64,000 nucleotides of DNA, from NCBI RefSeq assembly GCF_021458635.1, contig NZ_JAIRDQ010000007.1:186001-250000 (forward strand). Reading direction: 5' to 3'. Each line of letters begins with the position of its first letter. Position 1 is the first letter of the stretch. This DNA comes from Bradyrhizobium monzae (GTDB lineage: Bacteria > Pseudomonadota > Alphaproteobacteria > Rhizobiales > Xanthobacteraceae). A model generated the notes under the pieces. That model did not search any database, was not told the DNA's origin, and saw nothing but the letters and a program-made list of their open reading frames with translations. Below, piece after piece: positions 1-8,401 of the stretch. The position numbers and the translations under genes were made by a program.

Positions 1-229
1 ACAAGCGGTGAGAGTGAGGCGAAAGCTCATCATTCACCAGGCCGGTTGCCGTTCGAGAGCATGGCATGCGCCCTTACTGCCGCCAGCGCGGCCTACCTAA
101 CCCGACCTGCACGCAAGCATCCCGAGAGCGGCAACAGAGCCTTTGTCGGTGCCGCTCCTGCCAGCCTTCATTCTCATGTCCTCGTTTTCCGGGCCTGCGA
201 TCGCTGGGCGATGACACCGGGACACCTGC

Positions 230-1699
230 CTATTTCTGCGATGGATCGGCGGTGGCGCTGGCCGGCTGCTCCTGCCGCAGCGCGGTATAGGCCACGTAGT
301 ATTTGTAGATCTTGCCAACGTATTGAACGGTCTCGTGACCGACGATTGCGGCCGCACAGTTCTCGACGTTGCCGAACCAGATGGTCGAATCAAAACCGTG
401 CTTGCTCGCATAGTCGCGGAAGCGCTTGAGATTGCCCGGCCCCGCATTGTAGGCCGCGAGCGCCATGAATACGCGTTCGCGCGGGTCCACAACCGTCGCG
501 TCGACATAAGTATCCGCGAGGTAGCGCAGATACTTGGAGCCTGCATGGATGTTGGTGTCGGCGCTCGCCGCGACGCCGGTGATCTCGATCGGCTTCCCCT
601 TCGCCGTGCTGGGCTTGATCTGCATGATGCCGGTGGCGCCGGAGGCATTGTGGCAGGCTTGATCAAGCTCGGACTCCTGATACCCCTGCGCCGCCAGCAA
701 CACCGGGTCGATGGAATATTCCGCGCCGTACTTCCGGAAGGATGCGCGCAATACCTTGAACTTCTCCGCCTCGGAATGAGCCAGTGCATTCTTCAGTGGC
801 TTCGCCATCTTGAAGTACCGCGCCCTCAGATCATTGCCGAACTCCGTACCGATCTTGTGCGTGCTGACGAATTCCGCGAGCTCCTTCTTGAGCCCCGGGC
901 TATCCTTCCGGATCGCCCAGGCAATGTCGCCGCCTTCGTTGATCGCAATATCGTCGCGCACCGTCAGACCCGTCAGGAGGCCGGCCCAGGCTTGCGCCTT
1001 GAAGCGGTCCACGACCGCCCAAGGCAACAGGCCGGCGCTCACCATCTCCAGCAAATCCTCGTCCTCGAGATTCCTGTCGACCGGCTTGACGACGATCGGC
1101 TCCAGCCCCTTCGCCTTGCGGTCCGCATTGAGCGCATTGAGGTGCTCGAAATAGCTGCTCGATTCCCTGAGCTGGATCGTCTTTCCGCCGAGATCGTTCA
1201 GCGAGCCAACGCTCGGAGCCGCGGATCCGGTCACGAGCACCTCGCGAACACCGGTTGCCCAGGGATCCGCGAAGTCGACCAGCTTGCTCCGTTCCGGCGT
1301 GATCGTGAGCAGACCGGCGGCGATGTCACCCTTCCCGGCGGCGAGGTCGCTCAGCAGCCTGTCGCGCGGCGTGGGGACGAAGCCGACATAGATCCTTTGC
1401 TTCTTCAGACCGTGTCGCTTGTTCAACCAATTTTCAAACTCGGCACCGAGTTCGGCCTCGAAGCCGAGCGTCTCGCCCTTGTCGATGAAGAACGACGTCC
1501 TGTCGGTCGGCACCAGAATGCGCACATGCTTGCGCTTCAGCATGCCGTCGAAATCACCCTGCCAGGCCTTCAGCGAGGGAAGCGCCAGAACCTGCGGATC
1601 GGCCACCGCAGAACCGCTTGCAAAACCCAGGGCCGCATACGCGCTCATCAAGACTCCCGCCAAACGCCGTGCGTTCGGGCGAACGAGGTAACCTGTCAT
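230..1699 (-). CDS. MltF-like lytic transglycosylase with solute-binding domain
   Basis: A 489-residue exported protein. An N-terminal signal segment (about residues 10-33) is followed by a periplasmic solute-binding fold (about 55-300; phrases such as GDIAAGLLTITPERSKLVDF are typical of SBP family 3) and then a lytic transglycosylase SLT domain (about 325-450). The SLT domain carries the catalytic Glu342 in the YQESELDQ motif, then GATGIMQIK and AAYNAGPGN. The family cleaves the MurNAc-GlcNAc bond of peptidoglycan, and MltF proteins couple this to a regulatory SBP domain. It is the most distal gene of a minus-strand run of envelope genes. No lipobox Cys is obvious, so membrane anchoring is uncertain. 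The domain assignment is secure; the physiological role is inferred. Confidence 0.88.
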   Translation of the reverse strand: MTGYLVRPNARRLAGVLMSAYAALGFASGSAVADPQVLALPSLKAWQGDFDGMLKRKHVRILVPTDRTSFFIDKGETLGFEAELGAEFENWLNKRHGLKKQRIYVGFVPTPRDRLLSDLAAGKGDIAAGLLTITPERSKLVDFADPWATGVREVLVTGSAAPSVGSLNDLGGKTIQLRESSSYFEHLNALNADRKAKGLEPIVVKPVDRNLEDEDLLEMVSAGLLPWAVVDRFKAQAWAGLLTGLTVRDDIAINEGGDIAWAIRKDSPGLKKELAEFVSTHKIGTEFGNDLRARYFKMAKPLKNALAHSEAEKFKVLRASFRKYGAEYSIDPVLLAAQGYQESELDQACHNASGATGIMQIKPSTAKGKPIEITGVAASADTNIHAGSKYLRYLADTYVDATVVDPRERVFMALAAYNAGPGNLKRFRDYASKHGFDSTIWFGNVENCAAAIVGHETVQYVGKIYKYYVAYTALRQEQPASATADPSQK

Positions 1700-1889
1700 T
1701 GCTCAAATCCAAAATATCTGCGCCGCAAAAAAGAGAAGTCTGATCGGGATGTCCGCCTGTCCGAGAGGTGCCGGAGATGCCGCTCCCCGGATGGTACCTC
1801 CCGCCGGACAGGGACGTCAGCACCAACGTCGATCTCTTCCGAGCTCCGGCCGGCAACCCGACCGGAGCATTTCATGCCGCCCACTGCGC

Positions 1890-2186
1890 CTACGGACAAA
1901 CCGTGTAGACACGACCGTAGGTGTCGACGCGCTGGACGCAGGCCGGTGCGACGACCACGGGCGCAGCCGCCGCGGCTCCGACGGCCGCTCCGGCCACCAC
2001 CGCGCGACGGGTCGTCCGGCGCGCGACGCCCGCATAGCTCAGGGGCGTCAAGGGACGGCCAATCACAGCCCCGGCGGTCGAGACCACCGGCGCACCGGCC
2101 GTCAACAGTGCTCTCTCGTTGCCGAGCAGCGTGACGCTCCCCGCGGCGATCGCGAGGGTGACGATGGCAATTCTTCCCAATCTCAT
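1890..2186 (-). CDS. small secreted hypothetical protein
   Basis: A 98-residue protein with an N-terminal hydrophobic signal (LGRIAIVTLAIAAGSVTLL), a second Ala/Val-rich hydrophobic stretch (about residues 63-83) and a C-terminal segment with two cysteines (ACVQRVDTYGRVYTVCP). It starts 11 nt downstream of the DUF2092 gene on the same strand, so the two are probably cotranscribed. A short GRVYTVCP-like tail is common in small rhizobial exported proteins, but I do not recognise a named family. Function unknown. It is probably periplasmic or membrane associated. Confidence 0.55.
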   Translation of the reverse strand: MRLGRIAIVTLAIAAGSVTLLGNERALLTAGAPVVSTAGAVIGRPLTPLSYAGVARRTTRRAVVAGAAVGAAAAAPVVVAPACVQRVDTYGRVYTVCP

Positions 2187-2197
2187 GTTCGAGCTCC

Positions 2198-2983
2198 TTA
2201 CTTCTTGGCCGCGCTGAGCGCACCGGCGGGGACTTCGTCGAAGTCGCCGAGCTTTGCGAGATCAACCTTGTTGGCTCCTGCCGGAGCCTTGAAAGCGAAC
2301 GCATCGGGGCCGAACGCGACGTCGGTCTTCCAGTCCTTGATGCGGATCGTGTATTGCGGAGAGCCCCCGACTGCCTTGCTGGTGATCACGTATTTCCGGG
2401 GTATCGGCCGATCCCCGGCCTGCACCCACAATTGCCAGTCGACGTCGGCGTTGCGGAACGCGAGATGCTCGCACTCGACGCCGTCAACGACGCCGCGGCC
2501 GATGTGCGCCGCCTCGATCACGCCGTCCATCAGTGCGGAGAACGGGTCGGCGCCGAGGAGGTCGGCCGCGGGCAGGTCAGCGCCACGGCTTCTCAGCTGG
2601 TCGACGACCTCGTCGATCGAGCCCTTGAGGTCGGCCTGGGCGTAGAGGTTCGCGTGCTTGCCGAGCAGCGACACGGCGGAGCCGTCCGAGACGAGCTCGA
2701 CATCGGCATAGCCGCCGGTCCTGGTGGCGCGGATCTTGTCGGGCCGGCTCAGCGAGAGCTGGCCGGAGCTGTCGAACTGGATCTTCTGCACTTGCGGCGT
2801 GACGACCTCGATCTCCGTGTCGTACGTCAACGATATGTTCTTCTGGCTCGCGACATAGCTCGACATCGCCTTCAGGATTGCCGGCGCATCCTGCGCGCCG
2901 GCAGGCGAGGCGCAGGCTGCTGCGGCAGCCATCACGGACGCAGCCAACAGCCTGCGCGCGGGTAGAACAAAACTCGACGACAT
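2198..2983 (-). CDS. DUF2092 periplasmic protein
   Basis: A 261-residue protein with a signal peptide ending near ASPAGAQ (residue 31). The body is a LolA/LolB-like beta fold of the DUF2092 type: the early ILKAMSSYVASQKNISLTYD segment, LSLSRPDKIRATRTGGYADVELVSDG, and the later VDWQLWVQAGDRPIPRKYVITSKAVGGSPQYTI. The family is predicted to be periplasmic and its biochemical role is unknown; similarity to LolA suggests lipid or lipoprotein handling (inference). It sits in a minus-strand series of small envelope proteins between an HdeA-like gene and a small secreted protein. Confidence 0.78.
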   Translation of the reverse strand: MSSSFVLPARRLLAASVMAAAAACASPAGAQDAPAILKAMSSYVASQKNISLTYDTEIEVVTPQVQKIQFDSSGQLSLSRPDKIRATRTGGYADVELVSDGSAVSLLGKHANLYAQADLKGSIDEVVDQLRSRGADLPAADLLGADPFSALMDGVIEAAHIGRGVVDGVECEHLAFRNADVDWQLWVQAGDRPIPRKYVITSKAVGGSPQYTIRIKDWKTDVAFGPDAFAFKAPAGANKVDLAKLGDFDEVPAGALSAAKK

Positions 2984-3096
2984 TATTGTCTCCTTGTTGC
3001 TGAACGATCATTCGGAAGGACGTCCCGTCGGACGTCCTTCGCATCCGCCGATGGCCGCGCCTGGTTGTTTCATCGCGGGTGGCGCGGCGATGCGTG

Positions 3097-3432
3097 CTAC
3101 TTCTCGTTCTTGAAGAGCGTGTCGATCGCCTGGATGACCTTCAGATCGGGATGTGCCTTGCAATAGACGATCACTTCGTGCTCACCGGACTTCGCACGGG
3201 TGATGTGCGCGTAGTGTTTCTTCGCAAGGCCGTTGTACCAGCCGCTATACCAGGCCGCGAGCATGTCGGCATCTTCCTGATAGGTGCCCGCGAGCTGCGC
3301 GCAAGTCAGCGTCTGGACGTCGATAAAGCCCTTCGCGTCCTCGTAGGCGGACAGTGGCGTTTGGGCCTGAGCCGCCGATCCGGCGAACGCAATCGTGGCC
3401 ACAGTAGCAGCAAGAGCGATGCTTTTCATCAT
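3097..3432 (-). CDS. HdeA/HdeB-family periplasmic acid-stress protein
   Basis: I take the tandem ATG-ATG at 3432 as the start, giving 111 residues with a clear signal peptide (MMKSIALAATVATIAFAGSAAQAQ). The mature part shows the HdeA pattern: LTCAQLAGTYQEDADMLAAWYSGWYNG and VIVYCKAHPDLKVIQAID, with two cysteines spaced to form the single disulfide of the family. HdeA/B proteins are small periplasmic chaperones that unfold at low pH and prevent aggregation. The longer reading from 3567 would add a non-signal extension and is less likely. It lies between DUF3300 and DUF2092 genes on the same strand. Confidence 0.8.
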   Translation of the reverse strand: MMKSIALAATVATIAFAGSAAQAQTPLSAYEDAKGFIDVQTLTCAQLAGTYQEDADMLAAWYSGWYNGLAKKHYAHITRAKSGEHEVIVYCKAHPDLKVIQAIDTLFKNEK

Positions 3433-3596
3433 GTAGTCTCCAATCATTGTGTCATGCGGATCCGGCAAGAAACATTTCCGCCGGGCCGCGTCCTGTCGTC
3501 TGAAGTTGCAATGAACGTCCGTGCCTACCCGATCTCCTTTCATTCGCTCCGGTTTCATCAGGATCAATGAAATCGGCGCAGCAGCCCTCGGCCGGA

Positions 3597-4892
3597 TCAG
3601 CGCCGGCGTCCACCTCCATGGAATCCTCCACCGCCGTGGAAACCTCCGCCACCGTGGAAACCTCCGCCACCGCGGTGGAAACCACCGCCTCCCCGCATGC
3701 CGCCGCCGCGCATCGCAGCCGGCCGGCCGCCACCCGCATGTCCGCGGACGTGCGTGCGCGTTACGCTTCTATGCGAGATCGCGGCGCGATTACCGCCCGT
3801 ACGGGCGCGAGTGACGCTCTTGCGGCTGGTGCTGCGGGACACGCTGGCGCCGCGATGGCCGGCGCGTTGCGAGACTGCCGTCCTGGCCCGGCCTGCACCC
3901 GCGTTCGAGAACTTGCCGCCGGGGCCACCGGCGCGATTGCGCAGCGCCTCGCGCGCGGCAGGGGTGTTGCCGCTGCCGAAACGCCTCGCCACGCCGGCAT
4001 CACGATAGGCAACGCCGCCGCGGTGAGCGGGGTTGTGGGCCCAATTGTTGTTGACGATGTTGGCGCGGTTGAACTGGTTGTAGCGGTTGACGTTGACGTA
4101 GACGTTGCGGTTCCACCAGTTGCAGCCGCCCCAGATCGCGGCCCCGACGGCCACGCCGGTGGCAAAGCCGATCACACCCGCGGCGACATAGCCCGGCGGA
4201 TACCAATAGAACGGCTGATAGGCAGGATAATCCCAGGCACCGTAGACGACGCCGGGATCGTAGACCGGGACATAGTACATGTCGGGATCCACCGGTTCGA
4301 TCGAGATCGCCTGCTGCATGCCGGATGGCGCTGTCACGCCGGCGGGAGGCGCACTCGTCGTCACCTTTTGCTGCGGCGTCGACTTGAGATTGCCTGCGGC
4401 CTCGGCGCGCTGGCGCAGGGTCTGGACTGCGGCCATCACATCCTGCTCCTGCGCAAGGAACGCATCGCCAAGCTGCTGGGTCCAGTCGAGCTTGTCGTTC
4501 ATCATCTGAAGGACTTGCGGCACCGATGTGAGAGCCTTGACGCTCGGATCCCACGACTGCTTCTGCATGGCGTCTTCGAGCGCCTTGCCGGTGACGCCCT
4601 TGTTGTCCTGCGACCAGCGCGCTGCTTCGACGACTTCCAACGGATAGGTCGATGCCATCAGGATCTGCGACAGCAATGCGTCGGGATAGAGCGCGATCGG
4701 CGCGACCAGTTGCTGAATCTGTCCGTCCGAAAGCTTGGCGGCCGTCGGAGCTGGTGCCGGCGCAGCCGTCTGATCCTGCGCCGGCTTCTGGTCCGCAGGG
4801 GCCTGCGCCAGCGCAGCGGTTGCAAAAGTCAGACCCATGACAACGGCAAACGCTGCATGGAAAGCCACTTTGATTGCGGATCTCGGCATCAT
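3597..4892 (-). CDS. DUF3300 secreted protein with Gly-rich tail
   Basis: A 431-residue exported protein. The signal peptide covers about residues 8-30 (AVVMGLTFATAALAQA). The DUF3300 domain spans about 55-260 and contains LSDGQIQQLVAPIALYPDALLSQILMASTYPLEVVEAARW, then the YVPVYDPGVVYGAWDYP motif. A hydrophobic GVIGFATGVAVGAAIWGG segment follows. The last about 130 residues are Arg/Gly/Ala-rich and end in repeated GGGGFHG units. DUF3300 has no established function. The tail resembles low-complexity surface or RNA/polyanion-binding tails (inference). It is in the envelope run next to the sulfatase locus. Confidence 0.82.
   Translation of the reverse strand: MMPRSAIKVAFHAAFAVVMGLTFATAALAQAPADQKPAQDQTAAPAPAPTAAKLSDGQIQQLVAPIALYPDALLSQILMASTYPLEVVEAARWSQDNKGVTGKALEDAMQKQSWDPSVKALTSVPQVLQMMNDKLDWTQQLGDAFLAQEQDVMAAVQTLRQRAEAAGNLKSTPQQKVTTSAPPAGVTAPSGMQQAISIEPVDPDMYYVPVYDPGVVYGAWDYPAYQPFYWYPPGYVAAGVIGFATGVAVGAAIWGGCNWWNRNVYVNVNRYNQFNRANIVNNNWAHNPAHRGGVAYRDAGVARRFGSGNTPAAREALRNRAGGPGGKFSNAGAGRARTAVSQRAGHRGASVSRSTSRKSVTRARTGGNRAAISHRSVTRTHVRGHAGGGRPAAMRGGGMRGGGGFHRGGGGFHGGGGFHGGGGFHGGGRRR
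3610..3690. repeat. tandem 18-nt coding repeat
   Basis: About three imperfect copies of an 18-nt unit (CCGTGGAAACCTCCGCCA on the plus strand) encode the repeated GGGGFHG segment at the C-terminus of the DUF3300 protein. Copy number could vary by slippage. This is a coding tandem repeat, not a CRISPR array. Confidence 0.7.
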
Positions 4893-4971
4893 ACCTCCTC
4901 GCCTTCTCTACTTCCCGGACTCTGGTAGAATTGCCCCAACCGTCGGTGAACCCGGGTTCAAATTAACTGAC

Positions 4972-5592
4972 CTAGACCTGCGATATCTCGCGCCTGCTAA
5001 GGTTTTCTCCCCGCAGCGCCGTCGCCGATCCAAGCCCGATGTTCTTCACGATCGCCCTCGCCTGCAGCATGGAGATGTTCAGCGGCTTGATGTGATCGCG
5101 GCGATAATACCTGACGCTTCCGACGAGTGGAGTCGGTGCTTGCGGAACGAAGACAGTTACCCAGTCATTCTCGAGCGTCTCGATCAGATATCCGATCTGC
5201 CAACCGCCCTCACCACTCACAAGCACGGGCTTGAAGTCGTCGCTCGCCCCCTCGGCCTGGGACAACCCCTGGGCCATGCTCTTCATCATCTGATACTGCG
5301 GAAGGCCACCAAGAAACGACTGCTCGAACCATGCGCTGATGCGCGACCCGGCACTGGTCCGCGCGACGAGTCCGGCTGAGAACGAGATCAGGATCAGCAA
5401 GACAATGGCAACGAGCGTGACGATGCCTACGCCCTCAACCTTCCCCATCTTGTCAAAATGCAAGGCTTGTGAAATCGGAACCGCAGCCTTCACTGCTATG
5501 CGCATCGCGTGAGTGAGTATGGCCAGTACCAGCGCAGCTGGCAGCAGAAACAATGCCCCGCCAATTATCGTCGTCTTCAGGAACTCCCTCAT
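4972..5592 (-). CDS. DUF502 inner-membrane protein
   Basis: A 206-residue protein with two transmembrane helices: about residues 8-30 (TTIIGGALFLLPAALVLAILTHAM) and 55-77 (VGIVTLVAIVLLILISFSAGLVA). They are followed by a soluble domain with the DUF502 signature around FLGGLPQYQMMKSMAQGL and VTVFVPQAPTPLVGSV. The family is widespread in bacteria but has no assigned function. The stop of the upstream HAD gene's neighbour leaves only 16 nt to the HAD gene, which ends at 5609, so the order HAD then DUF502 on the minus strand is probably one transcript. Confidence 0.8.
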   Translation of the reverse strand: MREFLKTTIIGGALFLLPAALVLAILTHAMRIAVKAAVPISQALHFDKMGKVEGVGIVTLVAIVLLILISFSAGLVARTSAGSRISAWFEQSFLGGLPQYQMMKSMAQGLSQAEGASDDFKPVLVSGEGGWQIGYLIETLENDWVTVFVPQAPTPLVGSVRYYRRDHIKPLNISMLQARAIVKNIGLGSATALRGENLSRREISQV

Positions 5593-5608
5593 CGCATTGC
5601 TCGCGCCG

Positions 5609-6619
5609 CTACTGGAAGGCGAACACGCGCTTCCAATCGTCCTTCATGCTCGCGACCGTCCAGCCATTGGACGGTGCAGCGTCCAACGCCTTGTCGAGCT
5701 TGCCAAAGGGAGACTTTCGGTCATAGGAATATTCCCGCTCCGAATCCGTATGATGCACGATCAAGCCGAAGCGCCGGCCTGGAGCGGCAGTGGCCCATTG
5801 CAGCATCTGGAAATCACCATCCGAATTGCCAAACGCCGCGATCGGCCTGCGGCCGATATGTGAGTTGATGCCGACCGGCTTGCCGGGCCCATCGTCGATC
5901 AGATCGATCGATGGCAAGCGGATCAGGACCGGTCCATCCCTGTCGACCTTGAACTGGGTCTTGATGCTCGATCCCACGACCTGCTCGGGCGGAATGCCAT
6001 AGACGCGCTCGCTCCAGGGACGCATGAACTCGATGCCGCCACCCGACACGATGAAGGTCTTGAAGCTGTTGACCCGGAGATAGGTAAGCAACTCCAACAT
6101 CGGTTGATAGACAAGATCGGTATACGGTCGATCGAACTTCGGATGGCGCGCCGTCTTGATCCAGTCGCTGGCGACTTGCTCGAATTCAGAGGTGGTCATG
6201 CCGGCATGGGTCGCCATGACGAGTTCGACCAGCCCCTTCTCGCCTCCCTTGGCCAGCGCGGCCATGTCGTTGTCGAGAACGGCCTTGAAGGGCTGCGTCT
6301 GCTTCCACTCCGGATGCTTGCTCGCCATCGCCTTGACCCGATCCAGAGCAAAGGCAAGCTGTACGTACATCGGCTGCTCACACCAGAGCGTGCCGTCGTT
6401 GTCGAACGTCGCAATGCGCTCCGATACGGGCACGAAGTCCGGCGCACCCTCGCGCGTCACGGCAGAAACAAAGTCCAGTATCGACTTTTTCGACCGACCA
6501 TCATTCCACGATGGGAGGGGGTCGTGCTGCGCCAGCGCACGCCCGGCCAAGGGCGTCGCAGCAGCCGACACGAGCAAGCCAGCAAGGATGGAGCGCCGAT
6601 CTATCCAGATTCTTTCCAT
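5609..6619 (-). CDS. exported HAD-superfamily phosphatase
   Basis: A 336-residue protein of the HAD hydrolase superfamily. The N-terminus (residues 7-31: DRRSILAGLL... ending GRALAQ) looks like a Tat-type signal. Motif I is FDNDGTLW with nucleophile Asp73 and Asp75; the Ser/Thr motif is FIVSGGGIEFM; the acidic motif IV is GNSDGDFQM. This arrangement resembles phosphoserine-phosphatase-like members with an internal helical cap. It is probably a periplasmic phosphomonoesterase of unknown substrate. It lies 75 nt downstream of the arylsulfatase gene on the same strand and may share its transcript, which would pair sulfate- and phosphate-ester hydrolysis. Confidence 0.82.
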   Translation of the reverse strand: MERIWIDRRSILAGLLVSAAATPLAGRALAQHDPLPSWNDGRSKKSILDFVSAVTREGAPDFVPVSERIATFDNDGTLWCEQPMYVQLAFALDRVKAMASKHPEWKQTQPFKAVLDNDMAALAKGGEKGLVELVMATHAGMTTSEFEQVASDWIKTARHPKFDRPYTDLVYQPMLELLTYLRVNSFKTFIVSGGGIEFMRPWSERVYGIPPEQVVGSSIKTQFKVDRDGPVLIRLPSIDLIDDGPGKPVGINSHIGRRPIAAFGNSDGDFQMLQWATAAPGRRFGLIVHHTDSEREYSYDRKSPFGKLDKALDAAPSNGWTVASMKDDWKRVFAFQ

Positions 6620-6694
6620 GAGCCCATTTCATTCTCTTGCGGCAGCAAAGAACAGAACGGCTCCGAAAGCTCGGAGCCGTTCAGTACGCGAGGT

Positions 6695-8401
6695 CTAGTT
6701 GCCCGCGGGCAAGCCGATATGGAAGCCGTCCTTTGCGAGCGCATCCCTGAAGAACTGGAACTTCTCATACTGCGAGATGGTGATCGGGCCTGAGTAGGCC
6801 TCGCTCTGAATCTTCCGCGGCGGATATTTCACGTAGGTCTGCATTACGTCCTTGATCGCCGCATTGATCGTGACCAGCACCCACGTGTGCTCCGTGTAGT
6901 TGTTCATGAAGACGTCGTAGCGTTCCTGCGGGTCCTGCCAGAGATCGAAGACTTGCGGGACGGTCGCCACATACGACTCCGGTCCCTTCCAGCCGAGATT
7001 GCTGTCGACCGCCAGACCGCCGGTCTTGGTACCGTCATCGCCACGCAGATTGAACACCGCCTTGTAATTGCCGACCCGCGCTGCGCCCGGCGTGAGTTCG
7101 TTCTCCGTGAAGTAGAACCAGCTCTTGCGCTCGGATTTGCCCGTCCCGAACAGCACCGGCGACATGTCGATGCTGTCGAAGATGATCGGCTTACCCTCGC
7201 GGTCGTTCTCGGGCAGCTTCACTCCGGCAAGCTTGGCGAAGGTCGCCATGTAGTCGAGTCCGCCGACAATCTCGGCATTCTTCGTGCCGGCCTTGATGCC
7301 GGGGCCCCATGCGATCGAAGGGACGCGGTTGCCGCCTTCGCGAACCGTGCCCTTGGTGCCGCGGAACGGCGTATAGCCGGCATCCGGATAGACGTCCTGC
7401 CAGGCGCCATTGTCTGTCGTCCAGAACACATAGGTGTTCTTGTCGAGGCCAAGCGCGCGCACCTTGTCGAGGATCCTGCCGATCCGGGCGTCGTTTTCGA
7501 CGACCGAGTCGGCGTATTTCGACTTCGACATCGACTTGCCCTGGAATTCGGGCGCCGGCATGTTGGGCTGATGCACCTTCATGAAGTTGATATTCATGAA
7601 GAAGGGGCCCGATGACTTGTTACGATCCAGGTATTCCAGCGAGGCCTTCTCGACGTAGTCGTCGAAGAAGGGAATGCCGACCACGCCCTTGTCTGGCGTG
7701 TTCACGTACTGGCCGTTGATCTTGAAATCTTCCTTCGCCTGCTGGCCTGCATTGCCGGACAGAGCTCCCTTGGTCACCCGCGTGAACATCGCCCGCAGTT
7801 CGGGGTCCATGTCCGGGAACCAGGTCGGGTCAGCATAGGTGTAGGCATTGAGATGATACAGGCCGGCGTATTTCATCTCGTCGTAGCCTTGCGCGTTGGG
7901 CAACGCGTAATCGTCTTCGCCGAGATGCCATTTCCCCGTGAAGAATGTCTTGTAACCGCCGGTCTTCAAGACCGAGCCGAGCGTCCATTCCGCCGCCGGA
8001 AGGCCGCCGCCCTGCCCCTGGAACGCAACGGTGGTCATACCGCTGCGGTTCGGAATGCGGCCCGTCTGCATCGCGGCGCGGCCGGGCGTGCAGCTCGGCT
8101 GCGCGTAGAACGACAGGAACTGCATGCCCTCGGCCGCCAGCCGGTCGATATTGGGCGTCGGCATGCCGCGATTCTCGCCGCCGAGATAGCAGCCGGCATC
8201 GCCGTAGCCGAAATCGTCGGACACGATGAAGATAATATTCGGCTTTCCTGCGCCCGACGCAGTCGAAGGCTGCGGTGACTGCTGCGCCTGAGCCGTCTGA
8301 ACCGGAGCCATCGACGAAATCGCTGAAGCAGCGGCGATCGAGGTAGAGGCGAGCAACAAGTTACGGCGATTGAACGTCTCGGTGGTGGTCTTCTCGGTCA
8401 T
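6695..8401 (-). CDS. Tat-exported arylsulfatase (type I, Cys-type)
   Basis: A 568-residue sulfatase starting at the ATG that overlaps the FGE stop codon. It has a twin-arginine leader (residues 11-40, NRRNLLLAS then AQAQ). The sulfatase signature CTPGR at Cys104 supplies the residue converted to formylglycine, and metal ligands are in SDDFGYGD (Asp62, Asp63). Further core motifs are TGKWHLGE and FWTTDNGAW. The enzyme hydrolyses sulfate esters. Maturation needs the formylglycine-generating enzyme encoded immediately upstream. Length and motifs are intact. A longer start at 8515 would add 38 residues without a signal and is not preferred. Substrate unknown; it could be an aryl sulfate or a sulfated glycan. 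Confidence 0.93.
   Translation of the reverse strand: MTEKTTTETFNRRNLLLASTSIAAASAISSMAPVQTAQAQQSPQPSTASGAGKPNIIFIVSDDFGYGDAGCYLGGENRGMPTPNIDRLAAEGMQFLSFYAQPSCTPGRAAMQTGRIPNRSGMTTVAFQGQGGGLPAAEWTLGSVLKTGGYKTFFTGKWHLGEDDYALPNAQGYDEMKYAGLYHLNAYTYADPTWFPDMDPELRAMFTRVTKGALSGNAGQQAKEDFKINGQYVNTPDKGVVGIPFFDDYVEKASLEYLDRNKSSGPFFMNINFMKVHQPNMPAPEFQGKSMSKSKYADSVVENDARIGRILDKVRALGLDKNTYVFWTTDNGAWQDVYPDAGYTPFRGTKGTVREGGNRVPSIAWGPGIKAGTKNAEIVGGLDYMATFAKLAGVKLPENDREGKPIIFDSIDMSPVLFGTGKSERKSWFYFTENELTPGAARVGNYKAVFNLRGDDGTKTGGLAVDSNLGWKGPESYVATVPQVFDLWQDPQERYDVFMNNYTEHTWVLVTINAAIKDVMQTYVKYPPRKIQSEAYSGPITISQYEKFQFFRDALAKDGFHIGLPAGN

Noticed and set aside
323..2134. 603-codon plus-strand frame opposite the transglycosylase gene
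   Set aside because: It is antisense to a clear SBP-SLT gene and has no domain of its own.
3600..3690. Short tandem repeats that could be taken for a CRISPR array
   Set aside because: They are contiguous 18-nt coding units for GGGGFHG with no spacers and lie inside the DUF3300 gene.
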